From the NCBI RefSeq assembly GCF_001598695.1, contig NZ_BCZK01000007.1, positions 229,428 to 293,427 of the forward strand: a stretch of 64,000 nt of DNA, given 5' to 3'. The position numbers and the translations under genes are program-made. A model generated the notes under the pieces. The model was not told where the DNA came from and did no database searches. It worked only from the letters and a program-made list of their open reading frames with translations. Shown piece after piece: positions 59,332 through 64,000 of the stretch. This DNA is from Klebsiella oxytoca NBRC 105695. Its GTDB lineage: Bacteria > Pseudomonadota > Gammaproteobacteria > Enterobacterales > Enterobacteriaceae. Numbering within the stretch: the stretch's first letter is position 1; every line of letters starts with the position of its first letter.

Positions 59332-60810
59332 TTACCCGGCGATAAGGTTCAGATCGCGGCCGGATAAAAGCTGGTGGATAAGGTCACTGACGTTTTCCCG
59401 CTCCACCGGCGGCGAGATGAAATAACCCTGAAAACGGTCGATCCCCAGCGCCTTCAGTCGGTTGAATTTATCCAGACTGTCCACGCCTTCGGCAACACAG
59501 CGGCTACCGGTTAGCTGACAGTAGTAGAGCAGACTTTTGATTAGGGCCAGGGCGTGAGGATCGCGCTGCATGTCGTTGACGATGCTCATATCCAGCTTAT
59601 AGGCGCTGAACCTGACCGATCGTACCGGAAACATGACGCTGCTTTGTGAAAAGCAGTCATCCAGCATAATGGTAAAGCCCTGCTTGCGTAGCCGGGAAAT
59701 ATTGTCGGCAATTTTACTCTGCAGGTTGAGGTCCAGGGTTTCAGCAAATTCCAGTACCAGCCTCGAAGACATATGGGGCTGACGCAGCTGCTGGCGCGCG
59801 GTCTCCACCATCCGGAGCAGGTTGTCATTGCTGGCGATAGCAGCGGGAATATTGACCGAGAAATAAAACTCTCCGGAGTGCAGATTAATATTCTCCACGG
59901 CCTCGCGAATCACAAAGGCGGTCAACACCAGCCAGGCATACGCGGAATGTACCTGCGGCAAAAACTCGCCCGGCAGCATAACCTGTCCCTTTTGCCGCCA
60001 GCGACAGAGGATCTCCAACCCTTTTAGCTGCATCCGACCATCGGTGATGGGCTGGAATACCGGGAAAATTTGCCGACAGTGAATGGCGTGGACAAATTCG
60101 CGCTCGAAGGCGGAAAGCGCAGCATCCGGTTGGATCTTCTGCCCTTTGGTCTGGCTGCCGGGGAATCGGGTTGCCAGCTGAGGATGATGTTCCACCATTT
60201 TTTTCAGTCCTGCCGTTCGCTGGTTATAAAGCGTTTTGTGGCTAATGCCGCGGCGCTTTGCCTGGGCGTTGACGCTGTATCCGCTGAGTAGACCGAGAAT
60301 GGCATTTAGCTCCGGCCGGGTGAGCCCGCCAGGGCGCTTTCCGCCGAGGCGTATCTCTTCGTCGGCCAGCTGTTTAAGTGAAGGATATCTTTGCAAAATA
60401 TAGTCCTGCAGCACCGCGGTCAGGCTGGGGACGGGCAGGTCCGAGGCGGCGGTGCGCACTTCGGCAAGCAAACGGTGATCGATGACCTGATGCAGCAGCG
60501 TATGCCACAGCCAGCTGGCCGGGCTGCGGCTGAGGATCAGCATCGGCAGCGGCGTCGCGGAGTGTTCAAGAAACGCAGCGGCCTGCTGCAGGGTGGTGAG
60601 CAGCCTGGCCGGGGTTTCCGGCAGAAAAACGATAAGGCGGCGAATGCCCGTGTCGCCGGGAAGCATCTGCGTATCCGACGGCAGCACAACGGGCCGCATG
60701 CCGCTGGCCATCATCACTTTGACTAATCCATCGGCGACCAGCGAGCAGGGCGAAAGGATATAGTCCACTCCCGCTCTGCCGCGCGCCGCGGGCGCGTTAC
60801 TGGTAAACAA
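59332..60810 (-). CDS. fimK: FimK-like protein: LuxR-type HTH plus EAL domain
   Basis: A 492-residue protein. Residues about 163-205 form a LuxR-type helix-turn-helix (GLTRPELNAILGLLSGYSVNAQAKRRGISHKTLYN). Residues about 232-485 form an EAL domain that keeps the catalytic set: Glu266 (as EIL), Asn320, Glu354, Asp384-Asp385, Lys405, Glu441 and Gln461. Loop 6, normally DFGTG, reads DDCFSQSS, which may lower activity. It follows the fimH gene with a 14-base overlap, as fimK does in Klebsiella, where the protein lowers c-di-GMP and piliation. Start at TTG 60810; ribosome site GGGGTGA nearby. A later start cannot be excluded. Confidence 0.82.
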   Translation of the reverse strand: MFTSNAPAARGRAGVDYILSPCSLVADGLVKVMMASGMRPVVLPSDTQMLPGDTGIRRLIVFLPETPARLLTTLQQAAAFLEHSATPLPMLILSRSPASWLWHTLLHQVIDHRLLAEVRTAASDLPVPSLTAVLQDYILQRYPSLKQLADEEIRLGGKRPGGLTRPELNAILGLLSGYSVNAQAKRRGISHKTLYNQRTAGLKKMVEHHPQLATRFPGSQTKGQKIQPDAALSAFEREFVHAIHCRQIFPVFQPITDGRMQLKGLEILCRWRQKGQVMLPGEFLPQVHSAYAWLVLTAFVIREAVENINLHSGEFYFSVNIPAAIASNDNLLRMVETARQQLRQPHMSSRLVLEFAETLDLNLQSKIADNISRLRKQGFTIMLDDCFSQSSVMFPVRSVRFSAYKLDMSIVNDMQRDPHALALIKSLLYYCQLTGSRCVAEGVDSLDKFNRLKALGIDRFQGYFISPPVERENVSDLIHQLLSGRDLNLIAG

Positions 60811-61759
60811 AGGTCACCCCAATAATGGATTGCACGTTGCCCGCGGTGACCTGGCCGCTGGTTCGCGCATAGGTTGCGGTGAGTCCGAGGTTGACCGCGG
60901 AGGTGCCCACGGTTCCCATAGAGACGGTACTGTTTGAGCGCAGAATAGTGCCATTGCGCAATAGCTGAACGCCTATCCCCTGGGCCGGTGAGGCGGAAGA
61001 GGTATTGGTGAAAACGCTGTTGGCGCTATCCGCCGTGGTGCCGGAGAGGTAAAAACCTATCTTTTGATTTTGCCCGCAGCGTACCGTGAGCGGAACAGCG
61101 GTCGAACCCGGGTACTCAGGCAGCGTTACCGTGACGTTGCGAGCGGAAACATCGCAGCCGCCCGTCGGGATAATCACGCTATTGTTGGCATAGATGTTCC
61201 AGGTAAATTTAGAGGTACGAACGTTACCGCCGCCGTTGATATCCGAACCCACCTGATACATGACCAGCGTGGCGATATGCGAGCCGGCGCTTATCGCCAG
61301 CCCGGAGGCGGTGGATATTGGCGTCAGGTAGAGCTGGGTATTCCAGCTGGTGTAGTTGCCGGAAGTAAAATTATGGCTGGCGGTCGGGGAGTTTAGCGGG
61401 AAGCTATAGCTAACTCCGTAGTACTTTAAAGAACCGGTAAAATTGGTCAGCAGGCCGCTATAGGCCGAGCCCTGTAGCATGCTTACCATGTCGTTTCGCC
61501 TGTCCGGCGCGTCATTTTTACAAAAAATCGAGCTGGATAAGTCGACGACCAGGTTCTGCCCCGCTCCGAGGCTTGGCTGCAGGTTAACGTAGACGTTGGA
61601 TTCTTTCCCGCCGGTATCGCTGTTTAATATGGTGCCGGTGGAGTCGTAGCAGGTATAAGCCCTGACGCTGGTGGAAAAGCCCGCTAACACAAGCGCCAGC
61701 CACAGCGCGTTGACCAGCGCCATACGACATCTACGGGGAGCGGTAATCCGCTGATTCAT
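60797..61759 (-). CDS. fimH: FimH-like tip adhesin with a remodelled lectin domain
   Basis: A 320-residue precursor. The signal peptide ends near residue 34 (SVRA-YTC), possibly starting at Met13. The C-terminal pilin domain is very close to FimH (GGCDVSARNVTVTLPEYPG, GTTADSANSVFTNTSSASPAQGIGVQL, GQVTAGNVQSIIGVTFVYQ). The lectin domain is diverged: the pocket Asn-Asp (CKND) and following Asp are kept, but E. coli Tyr48 is Ala, residue 1 is Tyr, and the loop after Gln133 is about 5 residues longer with Asn135 and Tyr137 replaced. Mannose binding may be weakened or changed (inference). The gene lies 14 bases after fimG. Confidence 0.88.
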   Translation of the reverse strand: MNQRITAPRRCRMALVNALWLALVLAGFSTSVRAYTCYDSTGTILNSDTGGKESNVYVNLQPSLGAGQNLVVDLSSSIFCKNDAPDRRNDMVSMLQGSAYSGLLTNFTGSLKYYGVSYSFPLNSPTASHNFTSGNYTSWNTQLYLTPISTASGLAISAGSHIATLVMYQVGSDINGGGNVRTSKFTWNIYANNSVIIPTGGCDVSARNVTVTLPEYPGSTAVPLTVRCGQNQKIGFYLSGTTADSANSVFTNTSSASPAQGIGVQLLRNGTILRSNSTVSMGTVGTSAVNLGLTATYARTSGQVTAGNVQSIIGVTFVYQ

Positions 61760-61773
61760 AACGTTCTCCTGCC

Positions 61774-62274
61774 TTATAGCCAGGTGTAGGTGACGTTAAT
61801 CACCGCCTGGATTGTTCCTTGCGTTGGTCCGCCGTTAACCGTCAGCGCCCTGACGCGCAATGGAAAGCGGGTGGATTGCGTGGCATCGTTGACGGCCACC
61901 GTTTTGCTTGTGCCGTTGTTAAACCGGGCGCCGCTGGTATCCTGCAATTCCAGCTGGAGGTTGCCCGCCGTTCCCTGATTTTTGTAGTAGCCCGTGCTGT
62001 CCGCCGTTCCGCTGAAGGTGGCGGTGACCCGCGAGGTGCCGACCGGACAGTTGCTGAGATCGAGGGTGACGTCATGCCAGCCTGATGCCGAGCCGGGTGA
62101 AAGCATGTTAAAGGTGTATAAATCACCAAGGTCAACGGTGGCCTTCGGCGTGGCGATGGTGCAGGGTTTGGCCACCACTTTACCGTTAACGGTAATGGTC
62201 ACGTCGGCGGCGCGGGGGGCGCTGGCGAAGGCCATCATTAACGCCAGCAGCCAGGGTGCATGAGTCCATTTCAT
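61774..62274 (-). CDS. fimG: Type 1 fimbrial minor subunit FimG
   Basis: A 166-residue precursor of the tip-fibrillum subunit linking FimF to FimH. The signal peptide ends RA-ADVTITVNGKVV. Donor strand DVTITVNGKVV, NCPVGTSRVTATFSGTADSTGYYKNQG and RALTVNGGPTQGTIQAVINVTYTWL run parallel to E. coli FimG. It lies between fimF and fimH in the usual order. Confidence 0.95.
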   Translation of the reverse strand: MKWTHAPWLLALMMAFASAPRAADVTITVNGKVVAKPCTIATPKATVDLGDLYTFNMLSPGSASGWHDVTLDLSNCPVGTSRVTATFSGTADSTGYYKNQGTAGNLQLELQDTSGARFNNGTSKTVAVNDATQSTRFPLRVRALTVNGGPTQGTIQAVINVTYTWL

Positions 62275-62286
62275 TTCAGCCTCCGG

Positions 62287-62820
62287 TTACTGAAATTCAA
62301 GCGTGAAGGTTGCGGTGGCATTAACGTGTCCTGCCGTAATCGGGACGCGCGCGGCCATCAGCCTGGCGTAGAAGTTGAGGGTGTTGGTCTGCCCGGGTTT
62401 CAGCGTGGTCCACGCGATGTTTGACGAGGGGGCGTTGAGTACCAGGGGCGCCCGGCTGCCGTTAAGGATCTGCACGCCGATGCCGGACGCTGCCGATACG
62501 CCACTGTCCAGCTTAAGCAGGCTGGTGTTGTCGCTGTCCGCTATGCCGATAAAGCCGACTTTAACCGCGGTGACGGAGCCGCCGCAGGGCGACAGCACGA
62601 TGCGAAACGGCACCAGCGGCGTGGTCGTGCCGACGGCATTAAACTGTTTGGCGGCGTTATTCATCAGATCGACGGTAAAATCTTTTGACTCACCTGCGAC
62701 GGCGCAGGTGTTATCCCTGACATATCCGCTAATCGTGATGGTGCTATCGGCGGCAGGGGTGCTGAAGGAGACCAGAGAGAGTATGGCGCCCAGCAGATAC
62801 AGGTTTTTTCTCATCATCAT
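62287..62820 (-). CDS. fimF: Type 1 fimbrial adaptor subunit FimF
   Basis: A 177-residue precursor. The signal peptide ends [12 protein letters not shown]. Donor strand [18 protein letters not shown] and the body ([58 protein letters not shown]) match E. coli FimF. It joins the pilus rod to the FimG-FimH tip. There are three ATG codons in a row (62820, 62817 and 62814); AAGGAA is best spaced for the second, so the exact start is open. Confidence 0.94.
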   Translation of the reverse strand: MMMRKNLYLLGAILSLVSFSTPAADSTITISGYVRDNTCAVAGESKDFTVDLMNNAAKQFNAVGTTTPLVPFRIVLSPCGGSVTAVKVGFIGIADSDNTSLLKLDSGVSAASGIGVQILNGSRAPLVLNAPSSNIAWTTLKPGQTNTLNFYARLMAARVPITAGHVNATATFTLEFQ

Positions 62821-62827
62821 GGTTTCC

Positions 62828-64000
62828 TTAGCGGCACGCTGCCGACAGCTGGCTTAACGCCTGGTTCTGGCTTTCCGGCGGCAGGCTGTAGCTGGCCTCA
62901 CAGCTGGCGTTCGGACCTTCGCCCCATTTCGCCCGCACCTTGCCCGCCAGCGGCATCCCGCTCAGGTAGACCTGGCCGTTATCGGCGACGATACTGCTGC
63001 CCTGGCTATCGACAGCCGAGGCTATGGCGCCAAAAGGAACCGGTTTACCGTTGTGAGTCAGCGTCATCAGCAGCTTCATGCCGACGCTGGCCTTAAATTC
63101 GGCGCGCGCAATCGCCCCGTGGGTGGGCACAATACTGACCACCGCATCATCAAGGTCGACGTTATTGGCCAGCGTATTGGTGTCCAGCGCCACCCGGTTT
63201 TCCCGGTATTCGGTGGCGTAGGGCAGAACGGCGTAGCCGCGCCAGTCGGTCCGTACCCCGGTCTGGTTTTCTACCTTCACGCCATCCGCGCCGGGGGCTT
63301 TGATCAGCACGACCGTGTCGTTCATCGGCTGGCTCAGGGTGACGCCGTCAGCGTGGGCCAGCACGCCGCCGCTCAGGCCGTAGTAGAGCTGTTTGATACC
63401 GTCGCTGCGGCTGTAGCCGACGTTGGCGTTACCGTAGCCGCCGCGGTAGTTCAGCGCCGCGTATCCGGTGCCGCCGCTGTTGCCATCGCCGCCGCCGGCG
63501 TAGCCGGTCTGTACGCTGTAGCTCAGGTTGTTGTCCTCCAGCAGCGTGCCGTACAGGCCGGCAAGGCTGGTGGTCCTGCCGTTCAGATCGTTGGACATGC
63601 TGTAGCTGGCGTTACCGTTTCTCCAGGCGGAGGTGCTGTCGGAACGCATCCAGTGGCTGAACGGGATACTGACGTTGAGCGCCAGCATCTGGTCGCGCCC
63701 CTGCTGCCAGGCGTTTCTGGTCAGGCTGTAGCTCAGGGTCCAGTTGATATCGTCGACGGCGGCGTTAAGCCCGGCCTGGAGCTGCTGGTCGGCGCTGCTG
63801 GTTCCCCAGTAGGTCTGGTGGCTGCCGCTCAGGTAGAGCGTGGCGGTACGCCCCAGCTGCTGGGTGACGCTGAGCTGTACCCTGCCGCGCTTGTTGTACG
63901 CGAGGTTGTAGTAATCGGTGAACTTCGGCTTCATCTGCACCACGCCGTCCTGGGTCTCGACGTTGTAGCCGCTCATCCGGTTATAGGTGGTGTCGGCAAA
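62828..64000 (-). CDS. fimD: Type 1 fimbrial usher FimD, C-terminal part
   Basis: The frame is open to the window edge, so only about 390 residues at the C-terminal side are present (E. coli FimD about 878). It covers the last barrel strands and both C-terminal domains: [97 protein letters not shown] and the final Cys-containing LSAACR. Similarity to E. coli FimD is high throughout. The outer membrane pore assembles the type 1 pilus. fimA, fimI and fimC are expected just beyond the window. Confidence 0.95.
   Translation of the reverse strand, partial: FADTTYNRMSGYNVETQDGVVQMKPKFTDYYNLAYNKRGRVQLSVTQQLGRTATLYLSGSHQTYWGTSSADQQLQAGLNAAVDDINWTLSYSLTRNAWQQGRDQMLALNVSIPFSHWMRSDSTSAWRNGNASYSMSNDLNGRTTSLAGLYGTLLEDNNLSYSVQTGYAGGGDGNSGGTGYAALNYRGGYGNANVGYSRSDGIKQLYYGLSGGVLAHADGVTLSQPMNDTVVLIKAPGADGVKVENQTGVRTDWRGYAVLPYATEYRENRVALDTNTLANNVDLDDAVVSIVPTHGAIARAEFKASVGMKLLMTLTHNGKPVPFGAIASAVDSQGSSIVADNGQVYLSGMPLAGKVRAKWGEGPNASCEASYSLPPESQNQALSQLSAACR

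Noticed and set aside
1..64000. tRNA, rRNA, CRISPR arrays, integrase genes and prophage genes
   Set aside because: None was recognised on either strand; no array of regularly spaced identical repeats beyond the BIME-like block.

Overview
The window comes from an enterobacterial chromosome, most like the Klebsiella/Raoultella side of the family. Many proteins read as close relatives of E. coli proteins (ArsR/ArsB/ArsC, MdtM, YtcA-MdtNOP, YjdI/YjdJ, FimD/F/G). The fim operon at the right edge ends in a FimK-type EAL gene, an arrangement known from Klebsiella. The species is inferred, not proven. No rRNA, tRNA or CRISPR array was seen.

Left end (1-2.9 kb): the end of a sugar-phosphate operon (SDR dehydrogenase plus HxlB-type isomerase), a DUF2913-like gene, a decayed IS5-family transposase and a DUF4156 lipoprotein.

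Surface and regulation block (3.2-25.7 kb, with AT-rich stretches): an Ail/OmpX-type outer membrane protein and three gene pairs, each encoding a ToxR/MarT-like membrane-bound winged-helix regulator and an overlapping FidL-like partner. A CSS-EAL c-di-GMP phosphodiesterase lies between the first two pairs. Two chaperone-usher operons share the same five-gene order (pilin, chaperone, usher, adhesin, second chaperone). Each is headed by a divergently transcribed regulator/FidL pair. An arsRBC operon sits between them and a LuxR-type regulator gene follows the second. The repeated unit [FidL-regulator]<->[pilus operon] is the most striking feature of the window.

Metabolic and transport block (25.8-50 kb, GC-rich): an MdtM-like drug exporter, a small P-loop kinase, a nucleoside deoxyribosyltransferase-like protein and an OFA-family transporter. 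Then comes a nine-gene co-directional run: acyl-CoA ligase, CoA-transferase, 3-ketoacyl-CoA reductase, thiolase, two MFS carriers, an SMP-30 lactonase, glycerate kinase and a CdaR regulator. It looks like a route from a lactone or hydroxy acid to acetyl-CoA and phosphoglycerate. Next is a divergent sugar cluster: DeoR repressor, AlsE-type epimerase, ribokinase, FucP-type permease and VOC protein on one side; DeoC-type aldolase, FGGY kinase and a second DeoR regulator on the other. Its substrate cannot be read from sequence.

Right end (50-64 kb): an orphan ArtJ-like arginine-binding protein, a POT peptide transporter, a tandem BIME-like repeat array, the ytcA-mdtNOP efflux operon, yjdI-yjdJ, and the 3' half of a type 1 fim operon (fimD partial, fimF, fimG, a divergent fimH, fimK-like). 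The fimH lectin domain has lost the tyrosine-gate residue and has a rebuilt pocket loop.
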